A DNA stretch of 38,801 bases, taken from assembly GCA_023251535.1 (NCBI GenBank), contig JAHEYP010000007.1:1-38801 (forward strand), written 5' to 3'. Source of the stretch: Bacteroidota bacterium. Its GTDB lineage: Bacteria > Bacteroidota > Bacteroidia > AKYH767-A > OLB10. The position numbers and the translations under genes were made by a program. Below, piece by piece: positions 25,305 to 34,350 of the stretch (its first letter is position 1; each line of letters starts with the position of its first letter). Under the pieces are notes generated by a model that was not told the DNA's origin, made no database searches, and saw only the letters and a list, made by a program, of their open reading frames with translations.

Positions 25305-27537
25305 AGAATGATGATTTGAAATTGGCAAGTAGAAGATCAAACATGCCTGGTTCGGTGACGCGTTGCAACGTTTTGTTGATGAACGAAAGGTCAGTAGCGC
25401 GAACTATGAATTCTACTCTTTGTAATTCGCCCGCTTGCAATGTAATTTTCTTGAAGGCTAATAATTTCTTTACTGAAGGAGTAATTGATGCTACTTGATC
25501 ATGATAATATAATTGTACAGCTTCAGCGCCTTGTATTCCACTGGTGTTTTTTACAAGCACCGATACTACTAATGAATCATTCTTTAATAATGTATCATTA
25601 GATACACTAAAATCAGAATATACAAATGTGCTGTATGATAATCCGTAGCCGAAATCAAATTCAGGACGATAAGCATTGTTTGAAAAGTCAATATCTAATT
25701 CTTCCGATGATTTATGATCATAATGAACAAAAGCATTTACTGCTGAAGGGTATGTGAAGGGTAATTTGCCTGAAGGATTAATTTTTCCGTTAATAACATC
25801 TGAAATTGCTCTTCCGCCCTCATCACCAGGAAGGTAACCATAGACGATGGCATCTACATTCTTACTGATAGAGTGAATTATTTGTGGACGATTAAAACAG
25901 CATACCAAAATAACCGGCTTTTTTAATTCCAATAAAGCATTTACCAATTGTTGCTGTGCAGATGATATTGTTAAGTCATTTATGTTACCGGGAATTTCCG
26001 TACACGGTTTTTCCCCTAAACAAACAATAATATTATCAGCGGTTTTAGCCTTTTTTATGCATTCTGAAATATCTACCAAAGAATCTAATGAAGCACCTTT
26101 TGCATATTCTAAAGTATTTTTAGGCATGCTTTGCTTCAATGCTTCGTAAATCGTTAGCTTTCCTTTTGTATTGAATCGGTCATCAACGCCTTGCCATGTA
26201 TGTGTCCAAGCTCCATTTAGTAGATTGAGCGATTGCGCTGCTGGTCCGCAAACAAGAATTTTTTGTCCGGCATTGTTTAATGGTAAAACATTACGATCGT
26301 TTTTCAAGAGGGTAATCGATTCTCCTGCGATGCGATAACTCAAATCACTATTTTCTTTACTTCCGAATTTTGTGTATTGCGTACTAGGGTAAATCGTAGT
26401 GTTAAATAACCCCAACTCAGTTTTAAGGGTGAGAATACGTCTAACGGAAGCGTCTATACGAGAAATCGGAATACTTCCTTCTTTGATAAGTGTAATTAGG
26501 CAATCTGTATATTCGTAGTCATTTGGCGTCATGCTCATATCGATTCCTGCCATGATCGCCATTTTAACAGCTTCTTTTTTTGTAGCAGCTACATGATGTA
26601 CATTTACTAGCTTGTAAATATCTTCCCAATCAGTAACAGCAACTCCTTTAAATCCGAGTTCATTACGAAGTAATGTAGTTAAGATATCGTAGTTCGCATG
26701 AACTGGTGTTCCATTAATCTCGCCAGAGTTAATCATGATTGTTTTAGCTCCAGCATCAATTGCCGTTTTAAAAGTCGGTAGAAAATATTCTCTTAATTCA
26801 CGATCACTAATCCATGCCGGAGTACGGTCACGTCCACTTAACGGGAAACTATATCCTAAGAAATGTTTCATGCAGGCAGCTACATTTGTTGAGCTGTTTA
26901 CATCTTTACCTTGCATTCCATTTATAGCAGCCTTCGCCATACTTGATGCCAACACCACATCTTCGCCATAGGTCTCAAAGAACCTCGACCATAAAGGTTG
27001 TCGCCCAAGATCTAGTACCGGAGAAAAATTCCAAGGAATACCGCTAGCACGTGTTTCATATGCTGTAACCGCATTTAATTGTTCTGTGAGCGCAGGATTC
27101 CATGTTGCGGCTTGTCCGATCTGTTGGGGGAATAACGTTGCTCCCATCGAATAATTAGCACCATGAATCGCATCCACGCCATACAAAACAGGAATTACAT
27201 TTTTATACGAAGTATTTGCTGCGTGAATACCAGTAATAATCGATCGCCAATTTTCAACTGCAATAGTTCCACTGCCACATCCAACATTTAAGATAGATCC
27301 AACTTTATAATCGTTTAATGCTCGTTTTAATTTATCCTTATCGAGTTGTTGCGGATTTTTGAGATTACAAATATCACCTACTGCAATGACGCCTAAATCA
27401 ATTTGCGTCATTTGTCCGGCTTTTTCTTCAACCGACATTTTCGCGATTAAGGCATCAATATTTACTCCGTTGATGGTTTGAGCCTTTATAGGGCCAATGA
27501 AAAAAACTGCAAATAGGAGGAGTGCTATTTTTTTCAT
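25294..27537 (-). CDS. bglX: GH3 beta-glucosidase (BglX type)
   Basis: This is a 747-residue secreted glycoside hydrolase family 3 enzyme that releases glucose from the non-reducing ends of beta-glucans or oligosaccharides, probably in the periplasm. It has a signal peptide (MKKIALLLFAVFFIGPIKAQ) and the GH3 N-domain with YGVDAIHGANY, NFSPVLDLGR, KHFLGY and the nucleophile loop GVAVTDWEDI (Asp about 303). The second alpha/beta domain begins near ESITLLKNDRNVLPL. A C-terminal fibronectin-like domain starts near VYSDFSVSNDTLL. The length is normal. It lies 7 bases downstream of the small binding protein gene and overlaps the GH16-like gene. Confidence 0.95.
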   Translation of the reverse strand: MKKIALLLFAVFFIGPIKAQTINGVNIDALIAKMSVEEKAGQMTQIDLGVIAVGDICNLKNPQQLDKDKLKRALNDYKVGSILNVGCGSGTIAVENWRSIITGIHAANTSYKNVIPVLYGVDAIHGANYSMGATLFPQQIGQAATWNPALTEQLNAVTAYETRASGIPWNFSPVLDLGRQPLWSRFFETYGEDVVLASSMAKAAINGMQGKDVNSSTNVAACMKHFLGYSFPLSGRDRTPAWISDRELREYFLPTFKTAIDAGAKTIMINSGEINGTPVHANYDILTTLLRNELGFKGVAVTDWEDIYKLVNVHHVAATKKEAVKMAIMAGIDMSMTPNDYEYTDCLITLIKEGSIPISRIDASVRRILTLKTELGLFNTTIYPSTQYTKFGSKENSDLSYRIAGESITLLKNDRNVLPLNNAGQKILVCGPAAQSLNLLNGAWTHTWQGVDDRFNTKGKLTIYEALKQSMPKNTLEYAKGASLDSLVDISECIKKAKTADNIIVCLGEKPCTEIPGNINDLTISSAQQQLVNALLELKKPVILVCCFNRPQIIHSISKNVDAIVYGYLPGDEGGRAISDVINGKINPSGKLPFTYPSAVNAFVHYDHKSSEELDIDFSNNAYRPEFDFGYGLSYSTFVYSDFSVSNDTLLKNDSLVVSVLVKNTSGIQGAEAVQLYYHDQVASITPSVKKLLAFKKITLQAGELQRVEFIVRATDLSFINKTLQRVTEPGMFDLLLANFKSSFYVD

Positions 27538-27544
27538 AGTAACA

Positions 27545-28192
27545 TTAATTGTTTACAATTCGGATATCATCAATATAAACATCTCCATCTCCTTCAAGTT
27601 GAATAACGAATTGCTTTATTTTACTCATTTCAGCACCATTCGATATAAAATTAAAATCCTTTAAAGGGATAGTAACTGTTGTCCACGATTTATCTGTAAA
27701 TAATCCAGAGGCTTGCTTTGTATTGAACCCACAATAAGATTGAACTCCAGTGTAATCTTCAAATGCAAAGGCAACAGGAAAATTAGAGAACGAACCATTA
27801 ACTGATCTTACTTTTAATTGTACAGCTACATTGTCGATTAGTCCAGTCATATCTTTGGCTGCCCATTCGTTCCATCCAAAACCAACACCGATCCATTTAC
27901 ATCCGCCTGTTACTTTATCCCACTTAACATGCAGTGAATTTTGTCCTTTAAATACTGTTGATTTTTCTTTGTTCATCGTTACGCAATTAGTTTCTGGAGA
28001 AACCCACACTTCAGAACCCATGTCTTCATCAAAAATTTGGACTTGCTTAAATCCGTTTACAGCAAGTGAATCTACATCACGATCTTTTTCATAAAGACCT
28101 TGACGTTTCACATGAATAAATGAATTTTCTTGCGCCGCACATTGTGTAATTGCAGCACAGAAGATGAGTCCGATGAAGAAATATTTATTCAT
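27545..28192 (-). CDS. Secreted carbohydrate-binding-like protein
   Basis: The 215 residues begin with a signal peptide (MNKYFFIGLIFCAAITQCAA). The rest looks like one galactose-binding-like jelly roll: VTMNKEKSTVFKGQNSLHVKW, GFGWNEWAAKDMTG, AVQLKVRSVNG, WTTVTIPLKDFNF and a final GDVYIDDIRIVNN strand, the arrangement of CBM11/CIA30-type modules. There is no T9SS tail, so it probably stays in the periplasm or at the outer membrane. Its ATG shares one base with the upstream stop (TAATG), so it is coupled to the lipoprotein gene. It would bind the glucan for the neighbouring enzymes. Confidence 0.75.
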   Translation of the reverse strand: MNKYFFIGLIFCAAITQCAAQENSFIHVKRQGLYEKDRDVDSLAVNGFKQVQIFDEDMGSEVWVSPETNCVTMNKEKSTVFKGQNSLHVKWDKVTGGCKWIGVGFGWNEWAAKDMTGLIDNVAVQLKVRSVNGSFSNFPVAFAFEDYTGVQSYCGFNTKQASGLFTDKSWTTVTIPLKDFNFISNGAEMSKIKQFVIQLEGDGDVYIDDIRIVNN

Positions 28193-29193
28193 TATGGTTC
28201 TAGTGGTGCATCGGTGAAGATGATATAATCAAGTTTGCTGCTTGCAAAACCATTCGCAGGATTTGCTAAGTGCAGCATAGAAATTTTCGCGAGTTTATCG
28301 GGATTATGAACGCTGTTTCCGTGTGGAGTAGCGGGTTGTCCGTTGCTTAAGCTTACTAAGTCGCTATATTTAATCGTAATCAATTTCCATCCGCTCCAGT
28401 TCACTGTAATCTGATAATCATATTCGTCATCAGTTGTAGCGTTGTTATATGTTCCATTGCCATCTTCGTCTTCCTTAAACTGGAATAGCACAAGTGATTC
28501 ATTGGTATTAGGGACACCATATATTAAACAATTGAAGTAAACGTTATCGGGATTTGAGTTAAGTGGGAACGTTTTTGGAGTACCATAAGCAGTAGCAGGA
28601 AAATCGATCAAGCCAATTAGGTAATCCCAGTTCACTGTGCCGGCCATTTTTAAATATTTAGCGCCTTGCGGACAAAGTGAGTCGGTTTTAATGTTAAAGT
28701 CCATATTGGCCCCCGACTGCACAAATTTTGTCCACGAAGGATTAAATCCATTTTCGAAATCGGCAACAATAAATCCGGGATTTACTTTCACTGACTTTAT
28801 ATTAGTCGATACAGTGAAAGTATCTACAACATTGTCAATCGTTAATTGAGCAACGCAATGCTCTTTCGAGAACATTGGAAATTCAGTAGTAGATCCATTC
28901 CATTGACCGTTACTAACATCAATAGTCTTCGACTGACCTGTAATAATTTTTTTAGCTTTCGATGTTTGCCCTGTTATGGTGATAGTCCAGTTTACAGGCT
29001 TATTAAATTTAGCAGTGAATGTAGCCTTTTCGCCATTGGCAAAATCGACGCTATCTTTATCCACTTTAAAATTATCGAGCAATAAAAAGTCGCTGTAAAG
29101 CTCTTGAATGCTTACACCTTCATATGTATCGTTCTCTTTACGACAAGAGGTCAGAAACAATGCAAATACTGCTAGGAGGAAATATTTTTTCAT
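28192..29193 (-). CDS. Surface lipoprotein, possible glycan-binding protein
   Basis: This 333-residue protein has a lipoprotein signal (MKKYFLLAVFALFLTS, Cys17). The N-terminal part contains a beta-sandwich of Ig type (VNWTITITGQTSKAKKIITG). The second half (FIVADFENGFNPSWTKFVQSG, then WSGWKLITIKYSDLV and KLDYIIFTDAPLEP) is again a galactose-binding-like domain. The layout resembles SusE/SusF-like or SGBP-like surface glycan-binding lipoproteins, though I cannot assign a named family. It lies between two barrel genes and the small binding protein, with 1-2 base junctions, so it probably works with the barrels. Confidence 0.75.
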   Translation of the reverse strand: MKKYFLLAVFALFLTSCRKENDTYEGVSIQELYSDFLLLDNFKVDKDSVDFANGEKATFTAKFNKPVNWTITITGQTSKAKKIITGQSKTIDVSNGQWNGSTTEFPMFSKEHCVAQLTIDNVVDTFTVSTNIKSVKVNPGFIVADFENGFNPSWTKFVQSGANMDFNIKTDSLCPQGAKYLKMAGTVNWDYLIGLIDFPATAYGTPKTFPLNSNPDNVYFNCLIYGVPNTNESLVLFQFKEDEDGNGTYNNATTDDEYDYQITVNWSGWKLITIKYSDLVSLSNGQPATPHGNSVHNPDKLAKISMLHLANPANGFASSKLDYIIFTDAPLEP

Positions 29194-29195
29194 GA

Positions 29196-30911
29196 TTAGA
29201 ACGTCATGTTATAGATAAGACTGAATTGGTCAACTGCATAATTCACATTTGTATGCATGTCATCTGTATATTTCGTATGTTGAAATAATCCGCAGATATA
29301 AATTTTACTATCGAAGCGATAGCGAACACCATAGGCTGTAATCGATTCATTCAATTTGTAATCTACTTTGTTGAAGTAATCAGCAACTGTATATTGGTTG
29401 CGTTCGGCAATGAATTCGTTTCCTTTGGTATCTAAACTCACAATTCCGAAAAGAAGATCAAGTCCTTTCGAAACTTCTACTTCGGCACCTACCTGATATT
29501 TGGTAGTTTTTAAGTCTACATCCTCCAAAGTTATATTCCCACTACGCGCTGTTGTCATATAGGTTACTCCACCTTGCACCTTAATCGTTTTCTTAAAGTT
29601 TAATAGCTTATTAACTTCTACGCATGCGTTGATTTCAGTTGAATTTAAATCTTTCAAGGCAGTTGTTCCTTGTCCTCTGATCTCATTCAGCATAAAGTGA
29701 GTTGCTGTTAAATAGTATCCTTTAGGATTAGAATAATTCAATCCTGCGAATCCTCCTACACGATTAAATGTTGCAATTCCATAAGGCATCACATTATTGA
29801 TGCTTGCATCGATGGCGGCAGTTGAGGTAGAGATACCGGTGTTATAAATGGCATCATTACTTAACAAATCATATAAACTATAAGGACGAAGACTTTGGCT
29901 ATTGGTATATCGCTCATAGTAATTTGTTAGTGCAGAATAATTCACATCCTTACTTTGAGCGCCGATACTTCTGAAATCAGGTCCTACATTTAAATATCCT
30001 CCGTTAATTGAAAGATGCTTAGCCTTCCAATTGATTTCACCTTTTGCATAAATAAAATAATCGGATAAGTCAGATTCATCAGGAGCTTCACTATAAGCAT
30101 AATCACTTTGTCCTGCTTCACCACTGATCTTCCAATCAAGCGCACCGATCGATGATCCGTAAGAAGTATTGACTGTATTTACATTATTATGAAAATTATT
30201 GGAAGCGGATGCAGTTCCTTTTACATCAAATACGCTAGCTACATTGTAATTAATTTCGAAATGTTTACTTTGAACAATGTTAACTGTAGCTCCCGAAAAC
30301 AAACGGTCAGGGATGGTGCTAAAGTTAGATGCATTTAAACGAGTTGTATAAGCACTAAAGTTTATTTCTTCTATCCATTTAGAGAAAGTAAATCCGAAAT
30401 CAACATTAGCACCTTGTTGGCGCCATGTATTATTTGAATAAAACTTTTCGTAACCAACAATATCATTTTGCAGAGCGAATACCGAAGGTAATGAATCAAA
30501 ACGATCAGCATGATGATTGTAAAACGTAAAAGGCGTTTGTTTTAAGTTCAAATCTCCAACTTGATAGCGAACGATATTGCCAATAATTCCTTTCAACCAC
30601 AATTCACGTACATCAACAGTAACTCCGGCGCCCCAGAAACCGCCATAATTATTTCGGATGCGGAAAGTTCCTAATATTTCGGTTGTGCTATTCGGACGAA
30701 TATTCACACCTAAATCAATTAGTGCATATCCACCTGTATTTCTTTTAACGGTAGAAGTATCGGCAAGCGAGTCATGTACCATCAACTGATTATTAGTCAT
30801 GATGGATCGAGCACCGCCTACGAAATCAACCATACGTTGTTGCTGTGCTACTGCGGAATTCAGAATGAAAACCGATGCAAGTAAAGCAAAGCTTCTTTTC
30901 AAGTTCATCAT
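29196..30911 (-). CDS. Outer-membrane beta-barrel protein (second of two)
   Basis: This 571-residue protein has a signal peptide (MMNLKRSFALLASVFILNSAVAQ), long stretches of alternating polar and hydrophobic residues typical of barrel strands, and a last strand ending in aromatic residues (FSLIYNMTF). It has no SusC plug or TonB-box-like domain and is far shorter than SusC (about 1000). I recognise no named family with certainty. The start overlaps the upstream barrel stop by one base (TAATG), and the lipoprotein gene follows after two bases. It could be a porin-like channel for oligosaccharides. That is inference from context. Confidence 0.75.
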   Translation of the reverse strand: MMNLKRSFALLASVFILNSAVAQQQRMVDFVGGARSIMTNNQLMVHDSLADTSTVKRNTGGYALIDLGVNIRPNSTTEILGTFRIRNNYGGFWGAGVTVDVRELWLKGIIGNIVRYQVGDLNLKQTPFTFYNHHADRFDSLPSVFALQNDIVGYEKFYSNNTWRQQGANVDFGFTFSKWIEEINFSAYTTRLNASNFSTIPDRLFSGATVNIVQSKHFEINYNVASVFDVKGTASASNNFHNNVNTVNTSYGSSIGALDWKISGEAGQSDYAYSEAPDESDLSDYFIYAKGEINWKAKHLSINGGYLNVGPDFRSIGAQSKDVNYSALTNYYERYTNSQSLRPYSLYDLLSNDAIYNTGISTSTAAIDASINNVMPYGIATFNRVGGFAGLNYSNPKGYYLTATHFMLNEIRGQGTTALKDLNSTEINACVEVNKLLNFKKTIKVQGGVTYMTTARSGNITLEDVDLKTTKYQVGAEVEVSKGLDLLFGIVSLDTKGNEFIAERNQYTVADYFNKVDYKLNESITAYGVRYRFDSKIYICGLFQHTKYTDDMHTNVNYAVDQFSLIYNMTF

Positions 30912-32803
30912 TAAAAGAATATTTTTATTTCAACTGTTGATTCATAACCACTGTATCGATCTTTTTGGAATGAAGTATCTTCATAATTCATCCAACGTTG
31001 ACGTAAATACAATCCGGCATTTTTACTCATTCGAATATCAAATCCTGTAGCAATACCAATTCCGGTTTGATTTTTCGGACGTTTTGTTACTACATCAGTC
31101 TCTGTTTGGTAATTGGCAATGATTCGTTCATACCCAAGGTAACTGCACCATACGATACTTCGATTTAACTTGATATAACTCTCGAATTGATGATAGTAGG
31201 TGCGCAAATACGCTTTTTCAGTAAACACGGTGATTGCAGAAGCTTCTGGCTGTGCCGAATTAAATTGACCGAGATAATACAAATAGCAATCCTTTCCGAA
31301 AACCGAAGTTTTATATTTCATATTTAGCTCAAGGCTATTGAAATATTTTTTGTTCATCGGCAGTAAAGTAGTGCCATCGATTTCAGTGATGTGAACTGTT
31401 TCGTATACTGAGCGATAGATCTTTGATAAGTTGTTATAAGGCCCTACGTTACTCGGAAAATCCCAACGCCAAAAATGTGCGAGCGCTAAGCTGTTGATTG
31501 GATGACTATAGGTAATCGATGATGAAATATTTTCGAGCTCGGCAGAAGTAGTATAACCGATCGAAGTTTTAACACGTCCGATATTTATTTGTCCGTTGAG
31601 ATCTATTCCCTGACGATTATTGGTTAATTGTCCTACTGGTACCATTGCACTAGCAACAGCAGGTAAAACAGGTTGGGTACCTTGCGCAGTAACATCATTC
31701 GCCGTAAGATCATTCGAAGTATTGATAAAGGATCCACTATTATTTACAACTTTATCACTAATTCGATATACATGTAATTCTACTGGAAATAGATTCACAA
31801 TTTCAGTTGATGCTTTTACAGAAATCATTTCGCCCCAATCGTTATAAACATCTTTTACAAATGTTCTTCCTGTTCCTACTTCACCTTTAAAAGTAAATGC
31901 ACCTACTAATTGTTTAAATTCAACCGTAGCTACATTAAATCCTGAAAATTCTTTTTGAGTAGAGTCGAAATAACTGGTATTGTTGAAAGTATTTAAACTG
32001 ATGAAATTCTTTCCGTATTCTTTTTTGATTTTTCCGCCATACGAATTGTTTGGCAGAGGAGAAAGACCTCCATTCAATTGTGTCTTTCCATACATGATTA
32101 CTCCAGAAAAACCATGTGCTAATTTTTTAGCTTCGAGAATTAATCCTTGAAAGGCTTGTTGTCCCCAACGTTCATCTTGATTTATTGCTCCTGAGTTATA
32201 GAAAGTAGCATAGCGATCATCAATATTCTTTGTAGCAGGATCCCAAGGGTTGCGTTCAAAAATACTGTAGCGATCATAGCCTTTATTGGTTTGGAAGGTA
32301 AAAGGTGATAACGAATACCAATTAATACCACCTGTACGAACGGTGAACTCACCAGCATCATTTACATACGTTCCATATAAGCTTACACCGAGGTTTAATC
32401 CTTTTACATTTTCTTTTTGTCCAGCTCCCGTAAGTGGTGTCCACATGTATAAGTCCGTGCCAAAAGAAGTTTTTTTAGATACACTACCGCTGATGTTTAA
32501 TGATAGCTGAGGAATCTGACTATCATCTCCAACAAAAATGGTATTTGGTGTTGATGATAGGTGAGAATAAGATTCGTCGAGATGGCGATAATTTGTTACA
32601 AATCGATAATATCCTGAAACGGAAAAATCGCGAAGCACGGATTTAGCTTGCTTCGGAAAATTTCCGAAATCACGAATGCGACTAACATAGTCAATCGGAT
32701 GATTGGCTGTATCTGTAGTAACAACATTTTGAGCCGCACCTTGAAGTGTAGTTAATCCTGATAGGATCAGTGATAGGCAGAAGCGTGAAAATGTTTTTCT
32801 CAT
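30911..32803 (-). CDS. Outer-membrane beta-barrel protein (first of two)
   Basis: The 630 residues start with a signal peptide (about 1-24, ending QGAAQ) and contain many amphipathic strands, ending KIFF as barrel proteins do. The region after the signal (about 45-75, DFSVSGYYRFVTNYRHLDESY) resembles the first barrel strands. It is unlike SusC or SusD. The ATG overlaps the upstream GH gene stop by four bases (ATGA). It is probably a specific porin working with the second barrel and lipoprotein. Families of this kind are usually annotated only as hypothetical outer-membrane proteins. Confidence 0.75.
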   Translation of the reverse strand: MRKTFSRFCLSLILSGLTTLQGAAQNVVTTDTANHPIDYVSRIRDFGNFPKQAKSVLRDFSVSGYYRFVTNYRHLDESYSHLSSTPNTIFVGDDSQIPQLSLNISGSVSKKTSFGTDLYMWTPLTGAGQKENVKGLNLGVSLYGTYVNDAGEFTVRTGGINWYSLSPFTFQTNKGYDRYSIFERNPWDPATKNIDDRYATFYNSGAINQDERWGQQAFQGLILEAKKLAHGFSGVIMYGKTQLNGGLSPLPNNSYGGKIKKEYGKNFISLNTFNNTSYFDSTQKEFSGFNVATVEFKQLVGAFTFKGEVGTGRTFVKDVYNDWGEMISVKASTEIVNLFPVELHVYRISDKVVNNSGSFINTSNDLTANDVTAQGTQPVLPAVASAMVPVGQLTNNRQGIDLNGQINIGRVKTSIGYTTSAELENISSSITYSHPINSLALAHFWRWDFPSNVGPYNNLSKIYRSVYETVHITEIDGTTLLPMNKKYFNSLELNMKYKTSVFGKDCYLYYLGQFNSAQPEASAITVFTEKAYLRTYYHQFESYIKLNRSIVWCSYLGYERIIANYQTETDVVTKRPKNQTGIGIATGFDIRMSKNAGLYLRQRWMNYEDTSFQKDRYSGYESTVEIKIFF

Positions 32804-34194
32804 TTGCGAAACGAATCCATTGATTGACGTTTAAATTCAATAAACCGCGATTGACCTTCGGCTTCTGTTCTCTTATCAGCATAGAAAGGAATATTCGCAT
32901 AAGCGACTTTACCATTCAAGTAAACATTTACAAATAAGCGATAAGCTCCTTCAACTTCTGGAACACGGAAAGAAACTTGTGATGCTTTAACATTTGAGAA
33001 ACCACCATCAACTTCAGCAGCTTCTTCTTCTTTATCACCACCGCTTTTTTTGTCGCTACTTTCTTTCAAAATTTTCCAACGGTACGAAAGCGAATGAGCT
33101 GTATCGGGGAAAACACTTTTCATATTCACGGCAATAGCCGCTAATACATCGGCATTATATTTATTTCCAGCTTTTAAGTGGATATTATCTTTAGCCGACT
33201 TCCCATCTAAAGAGATACGCTCGATAGTTGGTCCTGCAACAACTGGGGCTTTGCCAGTAAAAAGCGATTCGAGGGCATCAACAGGTTCTGTTGGTAAATT
33301 ATCTTTTGAAAATAATCCGAACCAAGTTTCTGTATACTCTTGTTTTGCTCCCCATAAAAAAGCATAAGACCCTAAGCACTTATCTTTAGAGGCGGCGATA
33401 TAATTATTGTAACGATCATAAAACACTTGTTTTTTCTCTGTACTTGTTTGTTCAAGAGAAACTTTCCATGATGTAGTAGGCGATTCCCAATAACCATTGC
33501 ACCCCCACTCGGTAATCATGTAGGGGCCATGCCAACCGAACTTCTCGATGTTAGCAGGAACATTGGCTATATCACCATAGGTGTTAACGCAATATACATC
33601 GATATCGGGAGCTCTTTCTGTGATGAGGCGAACCTCACTGGAATCGAGTCCAGCTGTTACTGTTGAGGTAGGATGGTTAGGATCATTTTCGTGAATGAAC
33701 TTTGCAAGATCTTGAACAGCATACCAAACATTTGTGTTAGTGTATTGAAGATCTAACTCGTTTCCTACGCCCCACATAAGCAATGCAGGATGATCTTTAT
33801 ATTTTAATACAATCGATTTATAAAAATCGAATTGCTTACGCACTTTAGCTGTGTCGTTATAATCAAATCCATGGCGCTCATGTTGAAGCCACATGCCAAG
33901 CATCACGGTTAATCCTCTTTTTTGTGCCTCATCTAATACCGACTGAGCATTTTCTATTCCCCAAGTACGAATTGAATTAGCACCAATGGCAACAGCTTTA
34001 TCAAGGTTTACTTCACCACCTACTCCTTTTACATAATAAGGGCTACCATTACGAATGAATGTATAGCCTGCAGGAGTCTTTTGGACAGAAGTTTGAGAGA
34101 TTGACAAATAGGGAATGCAACAAAACCCTAATAAGAGTAATGTTCTTCGGAATGAAAAACAACTTAGTGTAATAAATACAATAACCTTTGCCAT
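32800..34194 (-). CDS. GH-A clan TIM-barrel glycoside hydrolase (GH2/GH5-like)
   Basis: The 464 residues have a hydrophobic N-terminus (about 15-34), a TIM-barrel domain (about 40-315) with SIRTWGIENA, acid/base Glu146 in WGVGNELD and nucleophile Glu229 in MITEWGCNG, then a beta-rich C-terminal domain from about 320. The GNE and TEWG pair is typical of clan GH-A retaining enzymes. I cannot separate the GH2-catalytic-like, GH5 and newer glucanase families by eye. It is the first gene of the nine-gene operon and its stop overlaps the next start. With the GH16 and GH3 enzymes it suggests breakdown of a beta-glucan such as laminarin or a mixed-linkage glucan. Confidence 0.8.
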   Translation of the reverse strand: MAKVIVFITLSCFSFRRTLLLLGFCCIPYLSISQTSVQKTPAGYTFIRNGSPYYVKGVGGEVNLDKAVAIGANSIRTWGIENAQSVLDEAQKRGLTVMLGMWLQHERHGFDYNDTAKVRKQFDFYKSIVLKYKDHPALLMWGVGNELDLQYTNTNVWYAVQDLAKFIHENDPNHPTSTVTAGLDSSEVRLITERAPDIDVYCVNTYGDIANVPANIEKFGWHGPYMITEWGCNGYWESPTTSWKVSLEQTSTEKKQVFYDRYNNYIAASKDKCLGSYAFLWGAKQEYTETWFGLFSKDNLPTEPVDALESLFTGKAPVVAGPTIERISLDGKSAKDNIHLKAGNKYNADVLAAIAVNMKSVFPDTAHSLSYRWKILKESSDKKSGGDKEEEAAEVDGGFSNVKASQVSFRVPEVEGAYRLFVNVYLNGKVAYANIPFYADKRTEAEGQSRFIEFKRQSMDSFRK

Positions 34195-34350
34195 AGTTGC
34201 AAATATCGGAATAATTACATTCGTATTGCAAAAAAGCGTAAACAGTTGAATTACAGACTAATAAAGGTTATTTTTCGGTAAAATCAACAAGTTTGACGGG
34301 TAATAGGTTATAAACAACTGAAATGGCCAAATTGTTAACAAAAGCTTAAA

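Noticed and set aside
28192-32803. SusC/SusD pair in the glucan operon
   Set aside because: The barrels are 571 and 630 residues without a plug domain, and the lipoprotein lacks the helical SusD pattern.
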